Positions 8,267-17,966 are shown, counted from the stretch's first letter. The stretch is DNA of 64,000 nt from Aquitalea magnusonii (GCF_003202035.1 NZ_QJKC01000003.1:1-64000); one strand, 5' to 3'. Numbers and translations are program-made. The notes: generated from the letters alone by a model not told the origin.

Positions 8267-10117
8267 CTAGAACAAGGGCTTGCGGGTGACGGGGGAGGCG
8301 ACGGTCATGACGGCGGCAATACGCGCATCCTCATATTGGCTACCTTTTGCCGCATAGGCATGAGCCGCAGTAAGGGCAATTCGCTGCAGGCTCTTTAAGT
8401 CCAACTCCTTCATTGCCGTCAGATAAACACTGTAATTTGCGGCAAAATCCGGATAGTTGGCAATGGCCATTTTCAAAGTATGCTCAGCAGCAACCTCATT
8501 TTTATTTAATGCATACAAAATGGATAACTTTAACAACACATCAGGATAAGGACGAAAGCTTGCCAATCTTTCAAAATGCTTTAGCTTTAGATCGATATCA
8601 GATCTTGATGGCACAAGATAACTGGTCAATACAAAATCCGCATCAGCAGCCCACAATGGATTTTTTTCTATTTCAAACAGTCTATTTAACCGCTGCAAGT
8701 TATCCGCAGCACCAACGGCTGGGGTACGAAATGCAACCAAGACACGGAAATTTTCCACACCATTGATGGTATAAAGCAAGGCCAGCACTGATGCGACAAG
8801 CCCGACAATACGTAAAAAATCAGTTCTGACCTTCAACTGCACTGGCTTTAATGGCGCCATCAGCAGAACAATCAAAAACATGACAAGAAATGGCAAATAC
8901 CACAAAGGGTATTCAAACATGCTATGAGCAAGCACAAGCAAACCAATACTCACCAGCAGCATATTATCTTTCGTCTGCTGACCCCGCTGCAGATATCCAC
9001 AGAACACGATAATGACTGGTACCAAAAAAAGTAGGCATCCAACCAGCCCTGTTTCCGCTAACAGCTGCAATACCAGATTATGGCAATGTGTGAAGAGCCA
9101 GCTTTCCGGAACCTTGGGCAAACCTGCACTCAACTCCATTTCAACAGATTGGGCTCCAAATCGCCCCCAGCCAATACCGAAGAATGGGTGCTGAAGAAAA
9201 ATATCGATTGCTTTAGTCCACTCAACCCAGCGCCTAGCACCAAACCCGGCAGAAAAAAACCGCTCTGTACCACTGACGGTGTGGACTGGCAGCCCGGCCA
9301 AGGCCAACAATCCAGTAATCTGGTGACTCATCAGCTGTGTCAGAATCATGATAACAACGGCCACAGCCATGGCACCGGACATTTTAGCAATATCATCAGA
9401 CTCTCTTCTGACGTACCAGTAAAAGGCAACTAAAGCAAAAATAATGGCATAGGCCCAAACCAATCGAGCACCCGAACAAGCCGCGAGCCAGGACAGGAAC
9501 AGTACTGCAATAAAAAACAGGTATCCCCTTAATCGCCCCATCGCATACAAATAGCTTGCCGACACAATACCCCAACACAAAAACTGGGCATATTGATTTC
9601 TCTGACCAATATTACCCATTATATTCGAATCAATTCCATTCTGATCAAAAATAATATAGCCAGAAAAAAAAGGAGCCAACCTAAAAATCTGCGACAAACC
9701 CAACAAGGCTTGCAATAAGCAAGCAAGGAAAATCACTGACGAAACAACTATCAGCAACTCTGTCTTTTTATCATTAAAATATGACGAAAAGAGCAAGGAC
9801 CACACACCAAGAAACAACACAAGTACAATAAAAACCGTAGCACTATCCAGATGCTTATTACTGAGCAACAGGTAAAAACCCACAGCAAAAGCAAACAGGA
9901 AAACCCAGGAAGAGCTAACTACCGAGCGCCCTTTCATGGGTAACATCAGAGGAAGGGAGCAGGCCAACAGAAACAAGGCCGAGGCATCCGAAACCCAGTC
10001 TGTCAGTGGCGCATAGCGAAACCAGCTAAAAAATGGCAGCGTCACAGACAAGCTGATCAGCAATGCCAGGCCAAATTGTCGTAGCTCGACAGGGTTCAGA
10101 TGAAGGTTTTTATTCAT
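8267..10117 (-). CDS. PglL/TfpO-like O-oligosaccharyltransferase (second, AT-rich copy)
   Basis: This 616-residue homologue of the next gene has the same layout: multiple membrane helices, GQRNQYAQ, HPFFGIGWGRFG and THCHNLVLQLLAETG with the catalytic-type histidine, then a hydrophobic stretch and a TPR-like C-terminal tail. I chose the ATG at 10117 (MNKNLHLNPVEL) because the upstream in-frame extension overlaps the pilin terminator. Base composition is strikingly unlike its neighbours: stretches such as 9601-9720 are only about 35% GC in a region around 60%. That suggests horizontal acquisition together with the pilins. Transcription would be by read-through of the pilin terminator or by a promoter inside it. 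Confidence 0.85.
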   Translation of the reverse strand: MNKNLHLNPVELRQFGLALLISLSVTLPFFSWFRYAPLTDWVSDASALFLLACSLPLMLPMKGRSVVSSSWVFLFAFAVGFYLLLSNKHLDSATVFIVLVLFLGVWSLLFSSYFNDKKTELLIVVSSVIFLACLLQALLGLSQIFRLAPFFSGYIIFDQNGIDSNIMGNIGQRNQYAQFLCWGIVSASYLYAMGRLRGYLFFIAVLFLSWLAACSGARLVWAYAIIFALVAFYWYVRRESDDIAKMSGAMAVAVVIMILTQLMSHQITGLLALAGLPVHTVSGTERFFSAGFGARRWVEWTKAIDIFLQHPFFGIGWGRFGAQSVEMELSAGLPKVPESWLFTHCHNLVLQLLAETGLVGCLLFLVPVIIVFCGYLQRGQQTKDNMLLVSIGLLVLAHSMFEYPLWYLPFLVMFLIVLLMAPLKPVQLKVRTDFLRIVGLVASVLALLYTINGVENFRVLVAFRTPAVGAADNLQRLNRLFEIEKNPLWAADADFVLTSYLVPSRSDIDLKLKHFERLASFRPYPDVLLKLSILYALNKNEVAAEHTLKMAIANYPDFAANYSVYLTAMKELDLKSLQRIALTAAHAYAAKGSQYEDARIAAVMTVASPVTRKPLF

Positions 10118-10122
10118 GGGCC

Positions 10123-10157
10123 GTAAAATAAAAAAAGGGGCGCCATATGCGCCCCTT
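10123..10157 (-). terminator. Terminator after the pilin genes
   Basis: A 9-bp stem (AAGGGGCGC, 10135-10143, with 10149-10157) and five-base loop is followed on the minus strand by TTTTTTATTTTA. It lies 13 bases past the pilin stop and ends just before the start of the AT-rich oligosaccharyltransferase gene. Confidence 0.85.
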
Positions 10158-10169
10158 ATCATTCAAACA

Positions 10170-10616
10170 TTAACCGCGGCAGTTTGCCGGCAGATACTTC
10201 GTCGGAATAGCATTAGAATTAACACCGGTACCATCACCGGTACGGCAAGACCAGTTTACCGCACCAGAAGCAAGGAGCGGAACCAGAGAGAAGTAGTTAC
10301 CATTGATATCAGAATTGATATTCTGCATCTTGATGGAAATAACACCACCAGTAGAGAGGACCGTCGAAGCCACATAAGTAGAGCTAGCAGAGGAAATACC
10401 TGCAGAAGCCATGGTGCTCGGCAGCTGCCCTTGGCTGATGGCATATTCAGAAACCGAAGCTTTTGCCGCCGCAGCGGCGTTCAAACCTTCCGTCACCTTG
10501 GCACGGGCGGTGTAATCCTGATAGGCCGGAATGGCAATGGCGGCCAAAATACCAATAATCGCCACCACGATCATCAGTTCGATCAGGGTAAAACCTTGTT
10601 GAACTTTATTGTTCAT
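10170..10616 (-). CDS. Type IV major pilin, PilA/PilE type (copy 1)
   Basis: A 148-residue type IVa pilin. The class III leader MNNKVQQG is followed by [20 protein letters not shown], with Gly -1 for PilD cleavage and Glu +5, then the polymerisation helix. A C-terminal disulfide loop is bounded by Cys124 and Cys146. Strong AGGAGAG lies before the start. It is 20 bases downstream of a second pilin with no terminator between, so both are probably made from one transcript, and it is followed by a strong terminator. Pilins of this kind drive twitching, adhesion and DNA uptake; dprA elsewhere in the window fits natural competence. Confidence 0.93.
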   Translation of the reverse strand: MNNKVQQGFTLIELMIVVAIIGILAAIAIPAYQDYTARAKVTEGLNAAAAAKASVSEYAISQGQLPSTMASAGISSASSTYVASTVLSTGGVISIKMQNINSDINGNYFSLVPLLASGAVNWSCRTGDGTGVNSNAIPTKYLPANCRG

Positions 10617-10636
10617 AATTCGACTCTCCTAGAAAA

Positions 10637-11059
10637 TCAACGACATGTTGAAGGTAAGTATTTCTCATAACCAGCAGTACTAGAACAAGCCCAAACAATG
10701 CTGCCTTGACTACTCGCTGCAGGGGTCAGTGTCAGCACCAAACCCGACGCTACCGCACTAGCAAATGAAACATTCACTATACTGACACCACTGCTGATTG
10801 AAATCTGCACATCACTAACATAATTGCCGGGCAAGCTGGTAGGCAACCCAGCGCTGGCATTATTTGCCGGCCACCCACCCATCGAAGTGTAATACTCGCT
10901 GACCGATGTTTTAGCATGGTCCGCAAAGCTAAGCCCTTCAGCCACCTTGGCCCGTAACGTGTAATCCTGATAAGCCGGTATCGCAATTGCCGCCAGAATA
11001 CCGATGATGGCAACAACAATCATCAACTCAATCAGGGTAAAACCATTATTGCCCCGCAT
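10637..11059 (-). CDS. Type IV pilin (copy 2)
   Basis: A 140-residue type IVa pilin with the short leader [26 protein letters not shown], and a shorter C-terminal disulfide loop (Cys125-Cys139). The ATG at 11059 has GGAGAGG just upstream; reading frame continues far upstream but only the pilin part makes sense. The first ~40 mature residues are nearly identical to copy 1 and the rest diverges strongly, so the two could form mixed or alternative fibres. It is first in the operon behind a sigma-54 promoter. Residues after 60 are rich in Ser and Val and could carry O-glycans, which is inference. Confidence 0.92.
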   Translation of the reverse strand: MRGNNGFTLIELMIVVAIIGILAAIAIPAYQDYTLRAKVAEGLSFADHAKTSVSEYYTSMGGWPANNASAGLPTSLPGNYVSDVQISISSGVSIVNVSFASAVASGLVLTLTPAASSQGSIVWACSSTAGYEKYLPSTCR

Positions 11060-11091
11060 GACCCTCTCCGTGGTATGCACTGTCCATACCT

Positions 11092-11108
11092 TGCAGAAAG
11101 CGTGCCAA
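11092..11108 (-). promoter_or_regulatory. Sigma-54 (RpoN) promoter of the pilin operon
   Basis: On the minus strand the sequence is TTGGCACGCTTTCTGCA, differing from the TTGGCACG-N4-TTGCA consensus at one position and with GG and GC exactly ten bases apart. The transcript would start near 11081, about 22 bases before the first pilin. PilSR-RpoN control of pilin is well known in related bacteria. Confidence 0.85.
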
Positions 11109-11248
11109 GCAGCTTCATCCTGAGAATTCGGCCCATTAGCGCAGCACATGGCCTGCTGTATGCGGCAGGATGTGACGTTTTTTGTCAGTTCGGGTCGCGC
11201 TGCCAGCCTGTGATAGCATCCAGTCCATTCCCCATTCAGGAGTTTGTC

Positions 11249-12598
11249 GTGAGCAATCAGGACTGGCTGCAGCGCAGCCGCCAGCATGTGTGGCATCCAT
11301 GTACCCAAATGAAACGCCATGAAACCTTGCCCATCGTTCCCATTGCCCGTGCCGAAGGGGTGTGGCTGGAGGATTTCGAAGGCAGGCGCTATCTGGATGC
11401 CGTCAGTTCCTGGTGGGTCAATCTGTTCGGCCATGGTAACCCTAGGATCAAGCAGGCGATCAAGGATCAACTGGATCAGGTGGAGCATGTCATTCTGGCC
11501 GGCTTTACCCACCGGCCGGTCATTGAACTGTCCGAGCGGCTATGCGCACTGAGCGGGCTGGATCATGCGTTTTATGCTTCGGATGGTGCCAGCGCCACCG
11601 AAATCGCGCTGAAAATGAGCTTCCACTACTGGAAGAATGTCGGCCGGCCGGAGAAGTGCCGCTTTATCAGCCTGGACAACAGCTATCACGGCGAAACGGC
11701 CGGTGCGCTGGCGGTAACCGATGTACCGCTGTTTTCCGCCACCTATGCCCCGCTGCTGAAACCGGGAGTGCGGGTTCCCAGCCCGGATGTGCGCCAGGCC
11801 CGCCCGGGGCAAAGTGCAGCCGATGTGGCAAGACAGGCCTTGCGCTCGCTGGAGAATGTGCTGGCCAAGAAAGCGGGTGAAATGGCCGCCATCATCGTCG
11901 AGCCGCTGGTGCAGGGTGCAGCCGGCATGGCCATGTACGATCCGGTTTATCTCACGGAGCTGCGCCGGCTGTGTGATCAGTATCAGATACACCTGATTGC
12001 CGATGAAATCGCCGTCGGATTTGGTCGCACCGGCACCCTGTTTGCCTGCGAGCAGGCCGGCATCACGCCCGACTTTCTATGCCTCTCCAAAGGCATTACC
12101 GGCGGCTTCCTGCCCCTGTCCTGCGTGCTGACCAGCGCGGCGATCTATCAGGCCTTCTATCACGATGAGGTCACGCGCGGTTTTCTGCACTCGCACAGCT
12201 ACACCGGCAATGCACTGGCCTGCAGTGCGGCACTGGCGGTACTGGATATCTTTGCCGATGAGGACATCATTGCCCGCAACCGTGAACTGGCGGCGACCTT
12301 CAGCGCCATTCTGGCACCACTGGCAGAGCGGGCGGATGTCAGGCATTTCCGGCATACCGGCATGATCTGGGCCTTTGATGTCGACAGCCCGCGCGCGGAC
12401 TTTGCACAAGCCTTTTTCTCAGCCATGCTTAAGCATGGTTGCCTGGTAAGGCCAATCGGCAAAACCGTGTACTTCATGCCGCCTTATATCCTGCAGCCAG
12501 AGGAGATGACCCAGCTGTTCCAGGCCACCACGCAGGTACTGGATGAGTTAAGTCAACAAAACGATGTTTTGACCGGGCCCGTGACTGCCTTGCCCTGA
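11249..12598 (+). CDS. bioA: Adenosylmethionine-8-amino-7-oxononanoate aminotransferase
   Basis: BioA makes 7,8-diaminopelargonate from KAPA, the antepenultimate step of biotin synthesis, using PLP. The 449-residue protein shows WHPCTQM near the N-terminus, [10 protein letters not shown], the PLP-binding [11 protein letters not shown] and the Schiff-base lysine in CLSKGITGG, then [12 protein letters not shown] start at GTG 11249 (then [10 protein letters not shown]), since AGGAG lies seven bases upstream and upstream codons overlap the pilin promoter. No bioF, bioD or bioB is adjacent, so the biotin genes are split in this genome. Confidence 0.93.
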   Translation: MSNQDWLQRSRQHVWHPCTQMKRHETLPIVPIARAEGVWLEDFEGRRYLDAVSSWWVNLFGHGNPRIKQAIKDQLDQVEHVILAGFTHRPVIELSERLCALSGLDHAFYASDGASATEIALKMSFHYWKNVGRPEKCRFISLDNSYHGETAGALAVTDVPLFSATYAPLLKPGVRVPSPDVRQARPGQSAADVARQALRSLENVLAKKAGEMAAIIVEPLVQGAAGMAMYDPVYLTELRRLCDQYQIHLIADEIAVGFGRTGTLFACEQAGITPDFLCLSKGITGGFLPLSCVLTSAAIYQAFYHDEVTRGFLHSHSYTGNALACSAALAVLDIFADEDIIARNRELAATFSAILAPLAERADVRHFRHTGMIWAFDVDSPRADFAQAFFSAMLKHGCLVRPIGKTVYFMPPYILQPEEMTQLFQATTQVLDELSQQNDVLTGPVTALP

Positions 12599-12726
12599 GG
12601 GCGACCTTGCCTTGGCCGGCTTGATTCAAATAGCATGGCGGATGAATACATGGCGGGGGGATAGCGCTTGGCTACTACCCCGCCTTTTCCTCCCTGCGCT
12701 ACTCCGCCTTGCCATTAGGACGCACG

Positions 12727-14265
12727 ATGCAGCTTGCCTTGCCCGCCCTGGATAGGGACCCGCGATTGGTCGACACCAACCCCGACAGCGTAGCCAGCTG
12801 GGTAGAGCGCTTGCCATACAGCGACCTGCAAGAATGCGGTCGCCTCCTGCTCGAGGCCCTGCGTGGCCTGAGCCGTACGCCAATGGAAGTGGGCAATCGG
12901 CACAAGCTGCTATTGCACTACCTCAAAGGGCTGGATCGCTACTATCCGGCGCTGGAAAGCGAGATTGTGCAGACCGACCTCACCTCGGTCGTGCGGACCC
13001 GCCAGCTGGCCATGCTGGGGGCGGCGCTGTTCGAGTCCATCTTTGTCGCTTTCAAGCTCACCCTGAGCGAGCGTCTGGCCAAGCGTGGTCTGCTGGAGCG
13101 TGAACATCAGCGCATCGAACTGCTGCTGTATACCATGATGGCGGCGCGGCAGCTGCTGAACATTTGTTGCCAGAGCTACAGCCCGCCCCCCGCACACTTC
13201 TGGCAAGACTGCCACCAGCTGTACAGCTTTGCCCTGGCGCGCGGCTGGCAGGAAAAGCAGCTGGAAAAGGACGACTCACTGGAGCTGATCTACCGGCAAA
13301 TCCTGCTGCTGGGGCTGACCTCCACCAACCGGCTGTCGATGCCGGAACTGCTGGTGACCAAGCAACTGATCATGGATTTGTCGCGCCAGACCGTCCTGCT
13401 GCCGGTGGAAGCCCTCAAGGGAACGGTGCATGGCTATCTGGTGGATTCCAGCCGCGATGAGCCGCCGCGCTTCCTGCGTGTGCAGAGCGAAACACTGGAA
13501 GCCGCCTGCTATCTGCTCGACCTTTCCCAGGCCATCACGGTACTGACGCATAGCGTGGAGCAGCTGACCCGGCTGCAGAACACCAGCCACAGCCCCAGCC
13601 AGGTTTACGATGAGCTGGCCCTGCTGCAATCACTGGCTGCCGAATGGCAACAGCCACGGCGGCGGCGTCATCCGCGCCTGCCCATGCAGGAAGTCATCGA
13701 GCTGATCTCCACTATTCCCGCCATCTGGTACCGCTGCAATGGCATGAGCTGGGTACAGGCCGGCAACGAACAGGCCGCGCCCCCGGCCAGTACCCGCGCA
13801 CCGCCCGCCCCCAGCCTGTTTGTGGTGGTGAATCAGAGCGCCACCGGCTTTTTGCTGCGCGGCCAGCCACGCGGCCAGACACTGCGCGCCGGCGAGGCCA
13901 TTCTGCTGACCCGGCCAGGCAAACCGGATACCGCCCAGCTGTGCATGATCTGCTGGGTATCGCTGCTGCCGGATGGCATTGACGTGGAGTGTGGCGTCGA
14001 GGTCATTGGCAAGCAGCCGGCAGCCGTGATGCTCATCCCCAGCATCACCCATCCCGCCGATACGCCACAGTTCGCGCTGCGCCTGCCAGCCATCGCCAGC
14101 CTGCACCGTCCGCCGCTGCTGCTCACCCAGGGGCGTCTGTTCAGCCGGCTGCGCGAATTCCGCCTGTGGGACGAGGCTGGAGAAAGCCTGATCCGCAGCT
14201 CGCGCCTGGACAGGCAGTCACCCCATTTCCAGCTGATGGAATTCCGCGCCAGCGAGTACTTCTGA
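12727..14265 (+). CDS. Conserved protein with C-terminal PilZ-like domain (possible c-di-GMP binder)
   Basis: I do not recognise the full family. The 512-residue protein has no signal peptide. Residues 1 to about 310 are predicted helical and leucine-rich. At about residue 315 an arginine patch RRRRHPR is followed some 60 residues later by NQSATGFLL, which resembles the RxxxR ... (D/N)xSxxG signature of PilZ domains that bind cyclic di-GMP. The rest is beta-rich, fitting a PilZ barrel. ATG 12727 is preferred over a TTG 18 bases upstream because AGGA lies six or seven bases before it. It stands between bioA and proB and shares no obvious pathway with either; closeness to the pilin operon may matter, as c-di-GMP often controls pili. 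Confidence 0.65.
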   Translation: MQLALPALDRDPRLVDTNPDSVASWVERLPYSDLQECGRLLLEALRGLSRTPMEVGNRHKLLLHYLKGLDRYYPALESEIVQTDLTSVVRTRQLAMLGAALFESIFVAFKLTLSERLAKRGLLEREHQRIELLLYTMMAARQLLNICCQSYSPPPAHFWQDCHQLYSFALARGWQEKQLEKDDSLELIYRQILLLGLTSTNRLSMPELLVTKQLIMDLSRQTVLLPVEALKGTVHGYLVDSSRDEPPRFLRVQSETLEAACYLLDLSQAITVLTHSVEQLTRLQNTSHSPSQVYDELALLQSLAAEWQQPRRRRHPRLPMQEVIELISTIPAIWYRCNGMSWVQAGNEQAAPPASTRAPPAPSLFVVVNQSATGFLLRGQPRGQTLRAGEAILLTRPGKPDTAQLCMICWVSLLPDGIDVECGVEVIGKQPAAVMLIPSITHPADTPQFALRLPAIASLHRPPLLLTQGRLFSRLREFRLWDEAGESLIRSSRLDRQSPHFQLMEFRASEYF

Positions 14266-14331
14266 GCCATGCCACGGCAGTTTGCGGTACACTGGGCGGC
14301 TCGATATTCATAGCCAGACAGAGGATTTTGT

Positions 14332-15450
14332 ATGCGTTCGGTGATTCATGCCGCCAGCCGTATCGTGGTCAAGGTGGGCTCCAGCCTGGTAACCAATGAC
14401 GGCAAGGGGCTGGACCTGTCGGCGCTGGCGCGCTGGGCTGCGGAAATCGCCGAACTCAAGCGTCGTGGCAAGCAGGTGGTCCTGGTATCCAGCGGGGCCA
14501 TCGCCGAAGGATGCCAGCGGCTGGGCTGGTCGGTACGCCCCAAGGGGGTGCACGAACTGCAGGCCGCCGCGGCCGTGGGCCAGATGGGCTTGTGCCAGGC
14601 TTATGAAACGGCTTTTCGCGAATTCGGCCTGAAAACCGCACAAATCCTGCTGACCCACGAAGACCTGGCCGATCGCACGCGTTACCTGAATGCCCGCTCC
14701 ACCCTCACCACCCTGCTCAACCTCAATGTCGTGCCCATCATCAATGAGAACGACACCGTGGTCACCGATGAAATCCGCTTTGGCGACAACGACACTCTGG
14801 GCGCGCTGGTCACCAACCTGATCGAAGCCGACGCGCTGATCATCCTGACAGACCAGCAAGGCCTGTATAGTGCCGATCCGCGCAAGCATCCGGATGCCAT
14901 CTTCGTGCACGAGGCGGAAGCCGGCGACCCCAAGCTGGAAGACATGGCCGGTGGTGCCGGCTCCAGCGTGGGCACTGGCGGCATGATCACCAAGATTCTG
15001 GCAGCCAAGCGTTCGGCGCGCAGCGGTGCCGCCACGGTGATTGCCTGTGGCCGCGAGCATGATGTGCTGTCGCGACTGGCGGATGGTGAAGGCATTGGCA
15101 CCCAGCTGCTGGCGCCCACCAACCGCATGGCCGCACGCAAGCAGTGGCTGGCCGATCACCTCAAGCTCACCGGCCGCATCGTGCTGGACAACGGCGCCGC
15201 CCTGGCCGTGCGCGAACGCGGCACCAGCCTGCTGCCGGTTGGCGTCACCGCCATCGAAGGCGATTTCCTGCGCGGCGAGGCCGTGGCCTGTGTCGATCAG
15301 CAAGGGCGGGAAGTGGCGCGTGGTCTGGTCAACTACAGCTCGGACGAAGCCCGCCTGATCATGAAGAAAACCACCCGCGAAATCGAAGCCACACTGGGCT
15401 ATATGGTGGAGCCGGAATTGATCCACCGTGACAATATGGTCACGCTGTAA
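14332..15450 (+). CDS. proB: Glutamate 5-kinase
   Basis: ProB phosphorylates glutamate, the first step of proline synthesis. The 372-residue protein has the amino-acid kinase domain ([55 protein letters not shown]) up to about residue 265 and a C-terminal PUA domain (residues 275-360). AGAGGA lies seven bases before the ATG. proA is not adjacent. Confidence 0.96.
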   Translation: MRSVIHAASRIVVKVGSSLVTNDGKGLDLSALARWAAEIAELKRRGKQVVLVSSGAIAEGCQRLGWSVRPKGVHELQAAAAVGQMGLCQAYETAFREFGLKTAQILLTHEDLADRTRYLNARSTLTTLLNLNVVPIINENDTVVTDEIRFGDNDTLGALVTNLIEADALIILTDQQGLYSADPRKHPDAIFVHEAEAGDPKLEDMAGGAGSSVGTGGMITKILAAKRSARSGAATVIACGREHDVLSRLADGEGIGTQLLAPTNRMAARKQWLADHLKLTGRIVLDNGAALAVRERGTSLLPVGVTAIEGDFLRGEAVACVDQQGREVARGLVNYSSDEARLIMKKTTREIEATLGYMVEPELIHRDNMVTL

Positions 15451-15460
15451 CTGTGCGGTG

Positions 15461-15498
15461 AAATGAAACAAGCCAGCATAAGCTGGCTTGTTTCATTT
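15461..15498. terminator. Bidirectional terminator after proB
   Basis: A perfect 17-bp stem (15461-15477 with 15482-15498) with loop ATAA and A/T-rich feet on both sides serves the converging genes. Confidence 0.9.
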
Positions 15499-15505
15499 GC
15501 ACGAC

Positions 15506-15925
15506 TCACTCGCCACCCTCATCCGGCTCACCCTGCCTGGCGCGGCGCAACTCCAGCGAACGGGCAATCACATACGCCATCATCGAGCACAGGAAAAACA
15601 GCAGCATCACCAGCGCAATCGAGCGCAAGGTTTCGGTCAGCGCATTCCACAGCTCCAGCAGCCAGCGCGCACCGGTAATTTCCAGCTGGGTACTCCCCTT
15701 GCCGGCCGAGGGCGGCAGGTACTGTTCCAGATTCCACGGCCGCACGCCGCCGGAAATTCCGGCCACCAGAATGGCAAAGCTGATATAGCGGCGCCAGGCA
15801 TCCGCCAGATCCTGCCCCAGCGTGCGCTGCAGAATCTTGTAGACCGCCGGATCAAAAAAACGCACCACCGCCAGCGAAGCGGCCAGCGCCACTGCAACAA
15901 TGGCGACAAACAGTGCATAAAACAT
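15506..15925 (-). CDS. Small integral membrane protein of unknown function
   Basis: This 139-residue protein is not recognised. It has three hydrophobic segments, at about residues 1-24, 46-62 and 98-121, with a soluble loop between the second and third (PWNLEQYLPPSAGKGSTQLE) and a charged C-terminal tail (RRARQGEPDEGGE). It lies 44 bases after the glutamine amidotransferase gene on the same strand and ahead of the proB terminator, so it is probably the last gene of a ruvB-amidotransferase transcript. No function can be assigned. Confidence 0.7.
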   Translation of the reverse strand: MFYALFVAIVAVALAASLAVVRFFDPAVYKILQRTLGQDLADAWRRYISFAILVAGISGGVRPWNLEQYLPPSAGKGSTQLEITGARWLLELWNALTETLRSIALVMLLFFLCSMMAYVIARSLELRRARQGEPDEGGE

Positions 15926-15969
15926 GATGTTCCCTTTCTGGAAAACAAAGTTGGACCGGGATGGCCGGA

Positions 15970-16686
15970 TCAGGCCGCCTGGTGTGCGAGCAAACGGGCA
16001 AACCGTTGCAGCAGCCCCGCTGCATGCGGGGTAGGCCGCAATGACTGATGCAAGACCTCTGCGCTTTTGCCGGCGGCCTGCAAGGCCGGGGCGAGATGGT
16101 GCAGATAAGCCGCCATGGCGGCCGTATCAAACTCGGGATGGAACTGCACGCCCCAGGCCGAACCGATGCGGAAGGCATGGTTGGCTTCGAAATCATTGGC
16201 GGCCAGCCGCACCGCACCGGGCGGCAAGGCCGTCACCGACTGCCAGTGAATCACCGCCGCGGGGAAGGCCGCCGGCAGCCCGGCCAGCAGCGGATCCTGC
16301 CCGGCCTCGGGCAATAGCCGGATATCCACCACGCCGGCTTCCGGCCCCTGCGGGTGATAGCCAACCTGGCCGCCCAGCGCATCGGCCAGCAGCTGGTGAC
16401 CATAGCAAATGCCCAGCAGCGGCACATTGCCCGCTACCGCCTCACGCAGCCAGGCCGCCGTGCTGACACTCCATTCTTCATAGTCACTGACCATGGCCGG
16501 CGAGCCGGTCAGCACCGCACCGGCGCAGTCGGCCACCGCCGGCAAGGCTTCGCCACGCTGGACATCAACCACCCGCCACTCGCCGGGGGCAGCGCCCAGT
16601 TCGCGTTCAATCCAGTTTTCGAAATCGCCCAGTTGTGCTGCCAGTGCCGGATAGGTACGGCCGGTCTTGATGATGATTTTCTGCAT
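15970..16686 (-). CDS. Class I glutamine amidotransferase (GMP synthase-like)
   Basis: A stand-alone class I glutamine amidotransferase domain of 238 residues. The nucleophile is Cys94 in GICYGHQLLA and the catalytic His183/Glu185 lie in FHPEFD. Such free-standing proteins, often labelled GuaA-like, hydrolyse glutamine or gamma-glutamyl compounds; substrate is unknown. It starts four bases after the ruvB stop and is probably co-transcribed with it. Confidence 0.85.
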   Translation of the reverse strand: MQKIIIKTGRTYPALAAQLGDFENWIERELGAAPGEWRVVDVQRGEALPAVADCAGAVLTGSPAMVSDYEEWSVSTAAWLREAVAGNVPLLGICYGHQLLADALGGQVGYHPQGPEAGVVDIRLLPEAGQDPLLAGLPAAFPAAVIHWQSVTALPPGAVRLAANDFEANHAFRIGSAWGVQFHPEFDTAAMAAYLHHLAPALQAAGKSAEVLHQSLRPTPHAAGLLQRFARLLAHQAA

Positions 16687-16690
16687 GGGA

Positions 16691-17725
16691 CTAGTCTTTG
16701 AGCGGCAGGCCGAAATGGGTGTAGGCCAGTGCCGTGGCCATCCGCCCGCGCGGTGTGCGCTGCAGATAGCCTTGTTGAATCAGGAAGGGTTCGATCACGT
16801 CTTCGATGGTGTCGGTGGATTCGCCAATGGCGGCACCGACATTGTCCAGCCCCACCGGGCCGCCGCCAAATTTTTCCAGAATGGCCGCCAGCAGCTTGCG
16901 GTCCATCACGTCCAGTCCGGCCGGGTCCACGTCCAGCATGGCCAGCGCCGCATCCGCCACCTGGGCGGTGACGATGCCATCGGATTTCACTTCAGCATAA
17001 TCGCGCACCCGCCGCAGCAGGCGGTTGGCGATACGCGGCGTGCCGCGCGAGCGCCGGGCCACTTCAAAAGCGCCATCGTCGGCCAGGGTGACATTAAGCA
17101 GACCGGCCGAGCGGCTGACGATTTTCGTCAGCTCCTCGGCGGTGTAAAACTCCAGCCGCGCCACGATGCCGAAACGGTCGCGCAGCGGATTGGTCAGCAT
17201 GCCGGCACGGGTGGTCGCCCCGATCAGGGTAAAGGGCGGCAGGTCGAGCTTGACCGAGCGTGCGGCTGGTCCTTCGCCGATCATGATGTCGATCTGGTAG
17301 TCCTCCAGCGCCGGGTAGAGGATTTCCTCCACCACCGGACTCAAGCGGTGGATTTCATCAATGAACAGCACATCATGCGGCTCCAGATTGGTCAGCAGCG
17401 CCGCCAGATCGCCGGCACGCTCCAGTACGGGGCCGGAAGTCTGGCGCAGGTTGACACCCATTTCACGCGCCACGATGTGGGCCAGCGTGGTCTTGCCCAG
17501 TCCGGGCGGGCCAAACAGCAACACATGATCCAGCGCCTCGCCACGGCGCTTGGCCGCTTCGATAAAGATTTCCAGCTGTTCACGCGCTTTTTTCTGGCCG
17601 ACGTATTCATCCAGCAGCTTGGGCCGCAGGGCACGTTCCAGTGCTTCTTCCTGGGTGGACAGGCTTTGCTGGGTGACGATGCGGCGCTCCGCTGCGCCGC
17701 CGATCAGGTTGTCGGTTTCAATCAT
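16691..17725 (-). CDS. ruvB: Holliday junction branch migration ATPase RuvB
   Basis: RuvB is the hexameric motor that drives branch migration with RuvA. The 344-residue protein has Walker [10 protein letters not shown], Walker B DEIHRL, sensor 1 GATTRAGML and the C-terminal winged helix ending in RTPRGRMAT. The ATG at 17725 ([10 protein letters not shown]) fits the family start; upstream in-frame codons do not. Unusually it is separated from ruvA and ruvC, which lie 1.2-3.4 kb away on the same strand with ribB in between on the other strand. Confidence 0.96.
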   Translation of the reverse strand: MIETDNLIGGAAERRIVTQQSLSTQEEALERALRPKLLDEYVGQKKAREQLEIFIEAAKRRGEALDHVLLFGPPGLGKTTLAHIVAREMGVNLRQTSGPVLERAGDLAALLTNLEPHDVLFIDEIHRLSPVVEEILYPALEDYQIDIMIGEGPAARSVKLDLPPFTLIGATTRAGMLTNPLRDRFGIVARLEFYTAEELTKIVSRSAGLLNVTLADDGAFEVARRSRGTPRIANRLLRRVRDYAEVKSDGIVTAQVADAALAMLDVDPAGLDVMDRKLLAAILEKFGGGPVGLDNVGAAIGESTDTIEDVIEPFLIQQGYLQRTPRGRMATALAYTHFGLPLKD

Positions 17726-17819
17726 GTGCCGTTGCCGTAAAGCCGAATGGTGCGATCCCGCCATCTTACCACTGCGCTATACTGGCCGCTGGCCGACGCA
17801 CATTGCGCGGCCTTGCTAC

Positions 17820-17966
17820 GTCTTCAGGGCGGGGTGCAACTCCCCACCGGCGGTATGGCCTGCACACTGGCAGGCCGAGCCCGCGAGCGCCTTTTTCCGA
17901 TGAAAGAGGGTCAGCAGATCTGGTGCGATGCCAGAGCCGACGGTGATAGTCCGGATGAAAGAAGAT
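17820..17966 (+). promoter_or_regulatory. FMN riboswitch (RFN element) for ribB
   Basis: The conserved RFN blocks are all present in order: TTCAGGGCGGGGTG, CTCCCCACCGGCGGT, AGCCCGCGAGCGC, GGTCAGCAGATCTGGTG, CCAGAGCCGACGGT and ATAGTCCGGATGAAAGAAG. The closing helix pairs TCTTC (17821-17825) with GAAGA (17961-17965). FMN binding lowers ribB expression in known cases. Confidence 0.96.

Noticed and set aside
11075-11248. N-terminal extension of BioA by 58 codons
   Set aside because: It overlaps the divergent pilin promoter and is not like BioA; AGGAG fits the GTG at 11249.
11060-11512. N-terminal extension of the second pilin by 151 codons
   Set aside because: A pilin must begin with a short leader before GFTLIE; GGAGAGG and the sigma-54 promoter place the start at 11059.
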